39,952 nt of DNA from CAZOWW01 sp964583765 (lineage in GTDB: Bacteria > Actinomycetota > Actinomycetes > Actinomycetales > Kineosporiaceae), in assembly GCA_964583765.1 (NCBI GenBank), contig CAZOWW010000040.1:1-39952 (forward strand), written 5' to 3'. This document shows positions 24,137 through 33,671 of the stretch, in pieces. The notes under the pieces were generated by a model. The model was not told the origin of the DNA. It saw only the letters and a list, made by a program, of their open reading frames with translations, and made no database searches. How positions within the stretch are numbered: the first letter of the stretch is position 1; each line of letters starts with the position of its first letter. The translations under genes were made by a program, and so were the position numbers.

Positions 24137-24243
24137 AAACCGATCCCGGGGAGCGTCGCCCGGTCGCCCTGGAGCCCCGCTGGCACGGCCCTCAGCTCAG
24201 AAGCCGATCCCGGGGGCGTCGCCCGGACGCGCGGGAGCCCCGC
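24137..24243. repeat. Direct repeat pair of about 44 bp
   Basis: Copy 1 is 24137-24180 and copy 2 is 24201-24243. Both contain CCGATCCCGGGG and end GGAGCCCCGC. Copy 2 runs into the terminator stem. Confidence 0.8.
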
Positions 24244-24265
24244 ACCGTGACGGTGCGGGGCTCCC
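24233..24265 (-). terminator. ugpC/msiK terminator
   Basis: A perfect 16-bp stem (GGGAGCCCCGCACCGT with ACGGTGCGGGGCTCCC) around a single G, 15 bp past the ugpC stop on the minus strand. There is no T run. Confidence 0.75.
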
Positions 24266-24280
24266 GGTGACGCAGGTCGG

Positions 24281-25354
<1,074 letters not shown>

Positions 25355-25466
25355 GACGAAGTAAACCCCTTCACCGGCAGGAACGTGCCGGACGATCCGA
25401 GTGAGGGTGATCCGCCTTCCCGATCCGGGACGACGGGATGCTGCCACGGCGCAGAGCGCCGCAATC

Positions 25467-25480
25467 AGGCATCCTTGCCT
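25467..25480. promoter_or_regulatory. Candidate operator between ugpC and the LacI gene
   Basis: The 14-bp inverted repeat AGGCATCCTTGCCT, with 5-bp arms and a 4-nt centre, is the only clear palindrome in the 187-bp divergent region. A binding site for the LacI-type protein is inference. Confidence 0.3.
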
Positions 25481-25529
25481 AGTCTCGTTCCCACGTAAAG
25501 GCTCTGTCGGCGCGTCACCCACTCGGAGG

Positions 25530-25535
25530 TACGGT
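25530..25535 (+). promoter_or_regulatory. -10 element of the LacI-family gene
   Basis: TACGGT followed by 6 nt and ATG 25542. A GGAGGT lies partly inside the -10 and would be lost from the mRNA if transcription starts at the ATG. Confidence 0.45.
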
Positions 25536-25541
25536 CCCGGT

Positions 25542-26630
25542 ATGCGGGCGCGACTGTCGGAGATCGCCGCGGCGGCGGGTGTGAGCCCGGCGACCGTGTC
25601 GCGGGTGCTGAACGGCAAAACGGGTGTTGCGGTCAGTACTCGGGAATCGGTGATCCGCGCCCTCGACGGCCTGGGTTACGAACGACCCGAGCGGCTGCGC
25701 ACCCGATCCGGGCGGCTCGTCGGACTCGTGGTACCCGAACTGGACAATCCGGTCTTCCCCGCGTTCGTGCACGGCATCGAGTCGGCCCTGACCCAGTACG
25801 GGTACGCGACCGTGCTGTGCACCCAGACTCCCGGTGGTGCCCACGAGGACGACCTCACCCGCACCCTGATCGAGACCGGGGTGGCCGGGATCATCTACGT
25901 CTCCGGCCTGCACGCGGACGCGACCGCGGACCCCTCCCGCTATCAGGAGCTGCGGCGCCGCGGACTGCCGATCGTGCTGGTCAACGGGCATGTCGAGGGC
26001 ATCGATGCGTTGTGCATCAGCAACGACGACGTCGCCTCCATGGACCTGGCCGTGGCGCACCTCGCGGCCCTGGGCCACGAGCGGATCGGCCTTGCCGTGG
26101 GCCCCCCGCGGTTCGTGCCCGTGGTGCGCAAGATCGCGGGCTTCCGGGCGGCCATGCGGCGCAGGCTCGGCCAGGAGGACGTCGAGCGGTGGGTGGCGTG
26201 CACCCTGTTCTCGATGGAGGGCGGCGCCGCGGCGGTGCGCCGGCTCCTCCCCGAGGGGTGCACCGCGCTGATCTGCGGATCGGACGTCATGGCGCTCGGC
26301 GCGATCCGGGCGGCGCGGGAGAGCGGGCGCCGCGTGCCGCAGGACCTGTCGGTCGTGGGCTACGACGACTCCGCGCTCATGGCCTTCACCGATCCGCCGC
26401 TCACCACGATCCGGCAGGTCGTGCCGGCCATGGCCCGAGCTGCGGCGCGCGGGCTGCTCGACGAGATCGCCGCGGCCGAGGTGGGCCCCCGCGTGGAGTA
26501 CCTGTTCCGCCCGGAGCTGGTGGTGCGGGGCTCGACGGACGCGGCTCCTCCTGCTGCGGTTCTGGGGGAGAACCCTGCTGCGGTTCCGGACGAGAAGCCC
26601 GTTACGGCTCCGAACGAGAACCAGGATTGA
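25542..26630 (+). CDS. LacI-family transcriptional regulator
   Basis: Sugar-responsive repressor of 362 aa. The N-terminal helix-turn-helix has AAAGVSPATVSRVLNG with the hinge helix after it, then a periplasmic-binding-protein-like ligand domain (VGLVVPELDNPVFPAFV, LVNGHVEGIDALCISNDD, GFRAAMRR, LICGSDVMALGAIRAARE, VVGYDDSALMAFTDPPLTTIRQ). About 30 residues at the C-terminus are an unusual Glu/Asn/Ala/Pro-rich tail with repeats of the type ENPAAVPDEKPVTAPNEN. It is divergent from ugpC/msiK, so control of carbohydrate uptake is likely. The inducer is unknown. Confidence 0.93.
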   Translation: MRARLSEIAAAAGVSPATVSRVLNGKTGVAVSTRESVIRALDGLGYERPERLRTRSGRLVGLVVPELDNPVFPAFVHGIESALTQYGYATVLCTQTPGGAHEDDLTRTLIETGVAGIIYVSGLHADATADPSRYQELRRRGLPIVLVNGHVEGIDALCISNDDVASMDLAVAHLAALGHERIGLAVGPPRFVPVVRKIAGFRAAMRRRLGQEDVERWVACTLFSMEGGAAAVRRLLPEGCTALICGSDVMALGAIRAARESGRRVPQDLSVVGYDDSALMAFTDPPLTTIRQVVPAMARAAARGLLDEIAAAEVGPRVEYLFRPELVVRGSTDAAPPAAVLGENPAAVPDEKPVTAPNENQD

Positions 26631-26733
26631 TTCGTCAACTGAAACTCTCCCCTTTCTGCGCCGGGCCGGATACCGTCGAACATGGCCCGCTCGCCGTCGT
26701 CCGGGCCCCGACCTCAGTGGAGGTGTGGCCGTC

Positions 26734-27162
26734 ATGCGAGTTGTGGAGGTAATCCGGCGCAAGGGCAGCGAGGTGGTGACCGTGCCGCCGGAGGCGGTGG
26801 TCGCGTCGCTGGTGGAGCGTCTCGCCGAGCACGGGATCGGAGCCCTGGTGGTCTCGCCGGACGGCGTGACCGTGGTCGGGATCGTGAGCGAGCGGGACGT
26901 CGTACGACACCTCCGGGGTGGGGACGCCGGCGTGCTGAGCGATCCGATCTCCTCGATCATGACTGCGCCGGTGCACACCTGCCGGCTCGAGGACCGGTTG
27001 GAGGACCTCATGGCGACCATGACGCAGCGGCGCGTGCGGCACCTGCCCGTGCTGGTGGACGGCGTGCTCGCCGGGATCGTGAGCATCGGGGACGTGGTGC
27101 GGTTCCGCCTGGAGGAACTGCAGAGCGAGCGGGACGAGCTGCACCGGTACATCACCAGCTGA
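26734..27162 (+). CDS. Tandem CBS-domain protein
   Basis: A small cytosolic protein of 142 aa consisting of two CBS motifs (residues 8-60 and 75-128) that form one Bateman module, usually binding adenosine nucleotides. Recognisable are GIGALVVSPDG, VGIVSERDVVRHL, IMTAPVHTCRLEDRLEDLM and RVRHLPVLVDGVLAGIVSIG. ATG 26734 has GGAGG 10 nt upstream; GTG 26725 is too close to it. A -10 TACCGT about 60 bp upstream is plausible. It follows the LacI gene by 103 bp. Role unknown. Confidence 0.9.
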   Translation: MRVVEVIRRKGSEVVTVPPEAVVASLVERLAEHGIGALVVSPDGVTVVGIVSERDVVRHLRGGDAGVLSDPISSIMTAPVHTCRLEDRLEDLMATMTQRRVRHLPVLVDGVLAGIVSIGDVVRFRLEELQSERDELHRYITS

Positions 27163-27291
27163 GGTCTCGCCGCGCGTGGTGCCCGGGTGGCTCACCGAGC
27201 CGTGGGGCTTCCGGGTAGTCGCTGTGGGGCATCCCGGTGGTCAGAGCCGGCCGGCTCCTCGGCCCGGGGATCGGCGCCGCAGGACCCGCCG

Positions 27292-30171
27292 TCAGCCGAA
27301 CGTGGGGACCGGCCGGCCGAAGAGGAAGCCCTGGGCGTGCTCGACCCCGATGCCGGCCAGCATGCGCAGCTGCTCCTCGGTCTCGACGCCCTCGACCACG
27401 ACGTCCACTCCGAGGCCACGGCCGAGGCCGGTGAGTGCCTCGACGATCCGCTCGCACTGGCTGTCGCGGCCGAGGCCGGCGGTGAAGCTCCGGTCGACCT
27501 TGATCCCCGAGACCGGCAGATCACGCAGGTAGCCGAAGGCGGAGAAGCCGGTGCCGAAGTCGTCCACGACGAGCCGCACGCCGAGATCGGCGAGGTCGGT
27601 GAGTTCCCGCCGCGCCGACGGGGCTCCGCTGAGCATGACCGACTCGGTGAGCTCGACCACCAGGCGATGCGCGGACAGTCCGCTCCCGCGCAGCACCTGA
27701 GCGACATCGCGGGCCAGCCCGGGGCGGGTGACCTGGCGGGCGGAGACGTTCACCGACACGTAGCCGCTGGTCGGATCGGCCGCGGCCGCCGCCTGCGCCG
27801 CCCGGCGGATCACCCAGCTGCCGACCTGGTCGATGAGCCCGGACTCCTCGGCCACGTGCAGGAAGTCGGTCGGCGCGAGCAGGCCGCGCTGGGGGTGTTG
27901 CCAGCGCAGCAGGGCCTCGCGCCCGACCGTGCGCCCGGTCGCGATCTCGACGATGGGCTGGAAGTGCAGCCGGAGGCCTCCGGTGACCAGGCTGTTCCGC
28001 AGCCCGTGCTCGATGTCCAGGCGGTCCATCGCCCGGCGCCGCAGGGCGACGTCCACGAGGTCCCAGCGGTTGCGGCCGTCCTCCTTCGCCCGGTACATGG
28101 AGGTGTCGGCGTCCCGGAGCAGGATCAGGGGATCGACGTCGGGCGAGGTGGATACCGCGATCCCGATACTCAGCGTCGGCACCAGGGTGCGTCCCGCGAA
28201 GGAGGCCGGGCTGGTCACCGCGGCCTGCACGCGCTCGGCGACGACGATCGCCTCCCGCTCGGTCGAGATGTCGTCACAGACGACCACGAACTCGTCGCCA
28301 CCGAGGCGCCCAGCGGTGTCGCCGGAGCGCAGTGCCTTCTGCAGCCGTCGCGAGACCTCGACCAGGACGGCGTCCCCGACCTCGTGCCCCATCGAGTCGT
28401 TGATCACCTTGAAGTGGTCCACGTCGCAGAACAGCACGGCGACGTGACGTCCGGTGCGGCGTCCACGGTCGAGCGCCTTCTGGATGCGGTCGAGCACCAG
28501 GGTGCGGTTCGGCAGGCCGGTGAGCGGGTCGTGCAGGGCCAGGTGTGTGAGCAGGTTGTGCGTGCGCCGGGACTCGGTGACGTCCTGGATCTGGAGGATC
28601 AGATAGGCGGGCTGGTCGGCGTCGTCCCGGGCGAGGGCGACCGAGAGCCGGCCCCAGAGCGTCTCTCCGCTGCGGCGCACGAAGCGGCGTTCGAGGTCGA
28701 GGGAGTCCTGTTCACCGCGCAGGACTCCGCGGATCTGGTGGGACAACTCGGCGATCTCGTCGGCGTGGGTGAGGTCGCCGAGGGTACGGTCGCGCAGTTC
28801 GTCCGCCTGATAACCGAACAGCCGGCACAGCGAACGGTTCACCCGCCGTAGGCGGCCGTCGAGGTCCAGCAGCGCGAATCCGACCGGCGTGTGTTCCATG
28901 GTCAGCCGGAACTGCTCCTCGCTGCGGCGCAGCGCGCGTTCGCGCTCGGCGTCCGCGGTCAGGTCGAGGAAGGTCGTGGCGACGGCGCGGGTCGTTCCGG
29001 TCTCGTCGATCAGAGGGGTCGAGGTGACCGACAGGTGTCGCTCACCGTTGCCCAGGTCCAGTGACACACGCCGTCCGCGCTGGGGGATCCCCGTGCGCAG
29101 GTGGGCGGGGAGGCCCGGGACGGCGGGCTGCAGGTGGGCGGGGAGTCCGGGGACGTCGGGCTGAGGGTGGTGGACCGTGCGCGGGGCGAGGCCAGCCGCC
29201 TGAGTCGTGGGGCCGACCGGACCGACCGCCGATGCCGGACCGATCAGGTATTCCGGACCGGCCGGGCCGGCAGCGAGGGCCGGTGTCCCCAGGGATCCCG
29301 GACGTGTTGGCCAGGTGGGCTCTCCGCCGGAGGGCGGCGCGGGATCCGTGGGGGGAAGCGGCGCGGGGGAGAATTCCGTCCGCTCGAGGGCCGTCGGGGG
29401 GAGGCCGTTCTCCGGCAGAACGATCGCCCGTGCCCGGGCGGACGGACCGGACGGGCGGGACCATGCCTGCTCGGTCCTGCGTGGACCGGCATGCCGACCC
29501 CCTGACTGGGGCCAGGAACCGGTGACCGGCGTTCCGCCGCCCGCGGGCACGCCCCACGGCGAGGTCGAAGGTGCGTCCTCATGGGGGCCGGAGGGTGGAG
29601 CAGGCGGTTCGTGGGCGTGGCTCGCGTCGTCCTCGGTCGCGTGGTCGGGATCCAGGCCTGCGCAGGACGGTGTCCGGGGCCTGTCGGTGAGAGGGCCGCT
29701 CGGGAGGCCGGGGAGGGGGTGTTCCGGGAGACCGGCGAGAGGGTCCCTCGGATGGCCGTCGGAGGGAGCTGCCGGGAGAAGGCCGGCGACCGGCGGGCCG
29801 GCGATAGTGACGACCGGCAGATCATCGGTGGCGGGACCGGGGGGTCCGTCAGCGGCGGGACTGGCGGTGGCGGGACTGGCGGTGGCGAAACCGGTGCGGT
29901 GAGGATCGCCGTCGAGTGGGGGGCGGGCCGGGAGCGTCTCGGCCTCGAAGGGCCCATCCGCGTGCCACCCGGGCAGCGGAGCGACCAGAGGGGAACGCAC
30001 GAGGGAGAGATCGCCGACGCCGAGCCCGAGGATCTGCCGTGCAGCGGCGTTGGCGCTCAGGATGAGCCCGTCGATACCCTGAATGATCACCCCTTCGGTG
30101 AGCACGGAGAGGACCGCATCGTGGCTCAGCCGCAGGTCGACGGCGGTGCGGTCTGGGACGTCGGGACGCAC
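27292..30171 (-). CDS. PAS-PAS-GGDEF-EAL c-di-GMP turnover protein with a large low-complexity insert
   Basis: Makes and/or degrades c-di-GMP. In 959 aa: a first PAS domain beginning near residue 17, interrupted at about 95-360 by Pro/Gly/Ala/Ser-rich sequence and resuming at RRVSLDLGNG; a second PAS at about 420-530; GGDEF at about 540-700 with intact RLGGDEF and an inhibitory-site RSGD five residues upstream; EAL at about 715-955 with intact EALLRW, SVNVSARQ, VELTES, VVDDFGTG, GIKVDRSF and VEGVET. Both catalytic sites look intact, so it may be bifunctional. No membrane helices are seen. GTG 30171 has GGAGG 4-5 nt upstream; a TTG at 30195 is less likely. Confidence 0.93.
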   Translation of the reverse strand: MRPDVPDRTAVDLRLSHDAVLSVLTEGVIIQGIDGLILSANAAARQILGLGVGDLSLVRSPLVAPLPGWHADGPFEAETLPARPPLDGDPHRTGFATASPATASPAADGPPGPATDDLPVVTIAGPPVAGLLPAAPSDGHPRDPLAGLPEHPLPGLPSGPLTDRPRTPSCAGLDPDHATEDDASHAHEPPAPPSGPHEDAPSTSPWGVPAGGGTPVTGSWPQSGGRHAGPRRTEQAWSRPSGPSARARAIVLPENGLPPTALERTEFSPAPLPPTDPAPPSGGEPTWPTRPGSLGTPALAAGPAGPEYLIGPASAVGPVGPTTQAAGLAPRTVHHPQPDVPGLPAHLQPAVPGLPAHLRTGIPQRGRRVSLDLGNGERHLSVTSTPLIDETGTTRAVATTFLDLTADAERERALRRSEEQFRLTMEHTPVGFALLDLDGRLRRVNRSLCRLFGYQADELRDRTLGDLTHADEIAELSHQIRGVLRGEQDSLDLERRFVRRSGETLWGRLSVALARDDADQPAYLILQIQDVTESRRTHNLLTHLALHDPLTGLPNRTLVLDRIQKALDRGRRTGRHVAVLFCDVDHFKVINDSMGHEVGDAVLVEVSRRLQKALRSGDTAGRLGGDEFVVVCDDISTEREAIVVAERVQAAVTSPASFAGRTLVPTLSIGIAVSTSPDVDPLILLRDADTSMYRAKEDGRNRWDLVDVALRRRAMDRLDIEHGLRNSLVTGGLRLHFQPIVEIATGRTVGREALLRWQHPQRGLLAPTDFLHVAEESGLIDQVGSWVIRRAAQAAAAADPTSGYVSVNVSARQVTRPGLARDVAQVLRGSGLSAHRLVVELTESVMLSGAPSARRELTDLADLGVRLVVDDFGTGFSAFGYLRDLPVSGIKVDRSFTAGLGRDSQCERIVEALTGLGRGLGVDVVVEGVETEEQLRMLAGIGVEHAQGFLFGRPVPTFG
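29098..29163 (-). repeat. 33-bp coding tandem duplication
   Basis: Two 33-bp units, both starting CAGGTGGGCGGGGAG on the plus strand, encode VPGLPAHL-type repeats at the end of the PAS insert. Confidence 0.75.
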
Positions 30172-30219
30172 GACACCTCCGGACCGGCCTACCAAGGGGA
30201 TGTGACATTCGGTTCAATG

Positions 30220-30225
30220 AGCGTA
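30220..30225 (-). promoter_or_regulatory. Likely -10 element of the GGDEF-EAL gene
   Basis: TACGCT on the minus strand, giving a leader of about 45 nt before GTG 30171. It lies in the near-palindrome AGCGTAACGCT. Confidence 0.4.
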
Positions 30226-30423
30226 ACGCTTCGTGGATACCCAGGGAGGCGTCGGGCAAACGGACGAGGCGAGTGAGTCGCCGGTGCCTCCGGCTGTGGC
30301 TCCGGGCAGGGCCACCCCGACCCTGACTGCCCCGGTTCGACCATGGTCGAGGGAAAGATCGGAGGACCAGGGGCGATCGGCCCACTATCCTGGTCCGGTC
30401 GCCACCGTTGGATCGGCGACACG

Positions 30424-30496
30424 GCCGGCATGGCGCAATTGGCAGCGCACCCGACTTGTAATCGGGCGGTTCCGGGTTCGAGTCCCGGTGCCGGCT
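30424..30496 (+). tRNA. tRNA-Thr(TGT)
   Basis: All arms fold: acceptor GCCGGCA (30424-30430) with TGCCGGC (30489-30495), D stem GCGC/GCGC, anticodon stem CCCGA/TCGGG with loop CTTGTAA (anticodon TGT), T stem CCGGG/CCCGG with loop TTCGAGT. 73 nt including the discriminator; CCA is not encoded. Confidence 0.96.
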
Positions 30497-30521
30497 CCTG
30501 GTCTGAACTGCAAGAACGGCG

Positions 30522-30548
30522 CAGGGACGGTCACCACGACCGTCCCTG
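30522..30548 (+). terminator. Terminator after tRNA-Thr
   Basis: CAGGGACGGTC (30522-30532) pairs with GACCGTCCCTG (30538-30548) over 11 bp. No T run. Confidence 0.7.
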
Positions 30549-30985
30549 ACAGCAGTTCCTGACCGCATCACTCGTCGATCAGCTCGTTCAGCCGGTCGAG
30601 CGCCTCTCGCTGATCGTCCACGGCCACGTGTCCGCGGGGATTCATCGTCATCTCCGGCGCGGTGTGTTCCCCGATCCCGTGACCACGGGGGCTCAAGCCC
30701 GGCGGCGCTCATCTCGGCCCGGGCACCCAAGGGTTACGCCACCCCAGCCGGGGGGCGCCAGCTCCCCGAGACCGGCCCGCCTCCCGCCTGATCGTGCGGT
30801 GGCGCTCCCCCGTCCGGCGCGGTGTCGGACTACGTCTGCCCGAACCGAGGAGAGCGCCGTCGAGATTTCCGCGAGTTCAGGACTTGCCAGGAGGAGCCGA
30901 CATCACAGCTGCACTTCGATGCCGCAACCATCGATGGATTTTGAGGTGCCCCCAGAATTCACAAGGGGGGCTGAAGAGGTAGGTA
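30549..30985. other. Gene-poor stretch between tRNA-Thr and the first membrane-protein gene
   Basis: 437 bp. It holds a possible integrase scrap at 30568-30651 and otherwise no supported gene. Confidence 0.6.
30568..30651 (-). pseudogene. Possible C-terminal remnant of a tyrosine integrase
   Basis: On the minus strand, 27 codons to a TGA end in GHVAVDDQREALDRLNELID. The pattern TMNxxGHV followed by a Gln/Arg-Glu-Ala-x-Asp-Arg-Leu helix resembles the last residues of phage-type tyrosine recombinases (Tyr of the active site would precede Gly-His; here Arg is found). It ends 20 bp past the tRNA terminator. No integrase domain precedes it, so at most a relic. Could be chance. Confidence 0.3.
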
Positions 30986-31498
30986 TCAATGGTCTTCCGC
31001 GGGTCTCGCGTAGGCTTCGAGGTATCGATTGAGAAGCACCGCCAGGGCTTCCACGGGTAACCCACCGGTCCCGTTGGGAAACATGCCCTCAATACCGGAG
31101 AAAGTGTGCATGAATCTCACACTTCGGGGCTGTCGCAAGGCAAGCCCTGCGCCGCGAATGCCTAGCATCTTCGCTCGACCCAGGAACCTGACAGCGTGGA
31201 ACGACTCGCAATCTCTCCAGGTCACGGCCCAATCCATGCCGAATCTCTGTCTATAGAAGAGCTCTTGTTCGTTTAGGGTCAGAGTCGGCGGAGCGATTAG
31301 CTGCAGGATCGACGCGAGAAGAACGCAGGTCCCGAATACTGCGGTTAATACTCCGATGACGGTACTTCCTGCGGCACCGATGAGGACGCCCAATGATAGG
31401 GCGGCGACACCGCCGAGGAGCATCTGGAGTGTTCTCTTCCGGGAATTGGTCAGGCATCGGGGCAGGAGGTCGCAGGATTTGACCCACTCCGCGTCCAT
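30986..31498 (-). CDS. Small two-helix membrane protein, paralogue A
   Basis: A 170-aa protein of unknown function. Two adjacent membrane helices (about residues 27-50 and 52-74) are followed by a soluble domain (TLTLNEQELFYRQRFGMDW, WRDCESFHAVRF) reminiscent of bacterial PH-like or STM3941-family proteins, and the end GGLPVEALAVLLNRYLEAY. The last block is nearly the same in the next gene, so the two are tandem paralogues in one operon, this one downstream. ATG 31498 has GAGGAG 7 nt upstream. The DNA is visibly less GC-rich than the flanks. Confidence 0.75.
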   Translation of the reverse strand: MDAEWVKSCDLLPRCLTNSRKRTLQMLLGGVAALSLGVLIGAAGSTVIGVLTAVFGTCVLLASILQLIAPPTLTLNEQELFYRQRFGMDWAVTWRDCESFHAVRFLGRAKMLGIRGAGLALRQPRSVRFMHTFSGIEGMFPNGTGGLPVEALAVLLNRYLEAYARPAEDH

Positions 31499-31613
31499 CC
31501 TTCGTCTCCTCACCGCGATCTCCTCATGGAATGCTCCCTTTTGGTGGCAGTGAATCCGGTTGGCGGGGATTTCTGTTGCGGAGGAGCGGACGCGGCGAGT
31601 GGGCGGCCCGAAA

Positions 31614-32159
31614 TCAATGATCCCCGACATGTGAGGCGTAGGCGTCGCGATATCGGTTCAGGAGAATTGCGAGTGCCTCCGCGGGGAGCCCGCCGATCCC
31701 GTTCCCGAAGATGGTGTCTGTATTCTCGGTGCTCTTCGTGTTCTTCGCGGGCTGCCCGATCAATCTGCTCGGGGCGCGCCTGGACCCAACTCCTGGATTG
31801 CATACGCCGACAACCTTCACCGACGTAAGTGCCCTGACGGCCTTGAACGACGTGTACGCTTGCCAGGTCGCCGACTTCTCCGGACCGAACCGTGCCTCCA
31901 AGGAAAATCCCCGCTCATCGAGAAACAGGGTGGGGTGGACGGCCAGCATCATGAGAGCGCCGAAGATACCGGCGACCCCGAATCCGAGAGGAAGGAATCC
32001 CGCAACCGGATTCCCTGAGAGGATGGCGAGGATTCCTACCGTGAAGGCCGCGGTCGCGACAAGCAGCCCACGTATGGCCCTGTCTCGCGGATAGGTAAGG
32101 GCCCGCCGGTCGAGCGTGCAAGATTCAACCCACTTGGCGCCTTGTGGCCGATTGTCCAC
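31614..32159 (-). CDS. Small two-helix membrane protein, paralogue B
   Basis: A 181-aa paralogue of the downstream gene: KWVESC near residue 9 (EWVKSC in A), two membrane helices at about 32-55 and 56-78, LFLDERGFSLEARFG, then GNGIGGLPAEALAILLNRYR and the same Asp-His end. An insert with Lys/Thr/Asn residues near 138-150 is not in A. GTG 32159 has AAAGGAG 5 nt upstream. The 115-bp gap to gene A makes cotranscription likely. Function unknown; lower GC suggests acquisition. Confidence 0.75.
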   Translation of the reverse strand: MDNRPQGAKWVESCTLDRRALTYPRDRAIRGLLVATAAFTVGILAILSGNPVAGFLPLGFGVAGIFGALMMLAVHPTLFLDERGFSLEARFGPEKSATWQAYTSFKAVRALTSVKVVGVCNPGVGSRRAPSRLIGQPAKNTKSTENTDTIFGNGIGGLPAEALAILLNRYRDAYASHVGDH

Positions 32160-32882
32160 GCTGACTCCTTTCTGGTGTTTTTCGGTGTGATGCGACCACG
32201 CAAGCTCGACGCGGACCGAAGTTGATCGGATCCCCGGCAGGGCCGTTCGCCAGAGCTCCGCCCGTCGCCGAGTCGTCTCTTGCGTGTCGGGTGGCCGCAC
32301 AGGCGCCGCGGCAACCCGTCTCTGGTGGTCCGATGCTCTGCCGGAGGGCGGCCGAAGCCTACCCATGTCCAACCACTGTCCGTGGTGAGAACGGTGCCGA
32401 GTGCGGGAAACCGCCCAGTAAGCTCCTTGGTGTGTGCCGGATGGTGCGGCCGTGTTGTGTGCTCTCGGCACCTTCGTTTGCCGGGCGGCCGGGCTTGCAA
32501 CACCTGTCGGATCGTGAAGTGGTCTCCTCATCGCCCACGCATCGGAGGAGTTGCGAGACCACGGTGGTCGGTGGGGGTCGTCCGTGGTTCCATCCCCTTC
32601 GCCGAGCCGTACTTCCGGCATTCTTGAGGAATATCAATGAATCGGCGAGAAGGTGCCGAAATCCCCAAACGGGTTAGGAGTCCCCGCCGGCCTGCCGGGG
32701 GTTGCTGAGACAGAAGACGCGCTTCGTCCGCGCCTTACCCAGCTGAATGGACACGGAGTGTCGGACCAGGACGCCATGGGGCAGGTGTCTCGACGATCGA
32801 GTCGGTGCGGGTCCCGGGTCATTTCGGGCAGTGATGGGTCGCGACGGACTCTGTGCATGTCGAACTACTCCTTCGCCTCGTC

Positions 32883-33213
32883 TCACAGCGACCGGAACGC
32901 CTGGACCCTCAAGTCCAGGAGATCGACGCCGTGGACGCAAGCCACGTCCTCCAGTCCATTCGACATGGGATGTTGCGCGCGGATCCTCCAGCCTCCCCGT
33001 AGTCTGACGGACCGGTTCACCCAGGCGTCGTTGGTCGGCTCATGTGACGGGGCGGACTTGCGGGGCACCATTGGTGACGTCGGCCAGTCCCTGCTCATCG
33101 AGGTGGTCATCTCCCACAACCGCCGTGGAGGCTGGTGAGTTCGCCGTCCTCCGGGCCAGGGCCAGCAACGCTTCAAGATCCTTCACGGCAACATCGTCAC
33201 GCTCCTTCGGGTC
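32883..33213 (-). pseudogene. Possible frameshifted small gene
   Basis: The minus strand reads VAVKDLEALLALARRTANSP and on to a TGA near 33040, then continues in another frame (VNRSVRLRGGW, GLEDVACVHGVDLLDLRVQ) to a stop at 32883. I recognise no family; the call rests only on composition. Confidence 0.2.
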
Positions 33214-33219
33214 TAGGCT
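33214..33219 (+). promoter_or_regulatory. -10 element of the 33226 gene, leaderless type
   Basis: TAGGCT followed by 6 nt and ATG 33226. Confidence 0.5.
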
Positions 33220-33225
33220 GCGCGG

Positions 33226-33543
33226 ATGGTCGAGCCCCCCACGACGTACTCGATTTCGGTCCGGTTGCAACGGACCACGACGGAAGAGCTGTACCTGTCC
33301 GTTCCTGTCGACGGAGCGATCATGCAGGATGAACCCGCCGCCGATGGCAGGTATCGGATCGATCCCGGCAGGCTTTGGGCGGAAGCCATCCGACTTGCCA
33401 CAGAGTCGGTCGACTGGACTGTCGAGGACCGACAGGTGACTCCGCATCCCATCCAGCAGGCACCGCCGCAGATCGCCGAGCAACTCGGATCGCAGGGGGG
33501 CGGGGGAAGCCTGACCGGCACGGCGGATTCCCCCGCGCGCTGA
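33226..33543 (+). CDS. Small conserved-looking hypothetical protein
   Basis: 105 aa. Residues 8-80 look like a compact beta-rich domain: YSISVRLQRTTTEELYLSVP, then RIDPGRLWAEAIRLA and DWTVEDRQVTPHPIQ. The composition recalls small actinobacterial proteins of unknown function with the ending PHPIQ. The tail after residue 85 is Gly/Ser-rich. No membrane segment or signal. The start is supported by a TAGGCT -10 with 6-nt spacing and no Shine-Dalgarno. Function unknown. Confidence 0.65.
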   Translation: MVEPPTTYSISVRLQRTTTEELYLSVPVDGAIMQDEPAADGRYRIDPGRLWAEAIRLATESVDWTVEDRQVTPHPIQQAPPQIAEQLGSQGGGGSLTGTADSPAR

Positions 33544-33671
33544 GACCGTCGCGCATGCCCGACTCCGGCCCTGCAACTGCCTGCAATAACCAGCCTCCGC
33601 CCCCGGTCCGGGAATCGCTGTCCCAGCACCGTATGCCTCAGATCAGTGCCCGGCGCCCCGGCTGACGACCG

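Larger units (their letters stand above)
32160..33225. other. About 1.07 kb without a convincing gene
   Basis: Frames exist on both strands but none shows family motifs, good ribosome sites or consistent codon use over its length. It contains an inverted repeat at 32519-32562 (GTGGTCTC with GAGACCAC, inner CTCCTC/GAGGAG). On the minus strand, 33045-33213 and then, in another frame, 32883-33050 read as protein-like sequence ending DLRVQAFRSL, which could be a frameshifted gene. Confidence 0.5.

Noticed and set aside
32480..32565. Possible second tRNA or attachment site
   Set aside because: The sequence around CTCCTCATCGCCC looked like a tRNA 3' part, but no cloverleaf folds and it does not match the tRNA-Thr 3' end.
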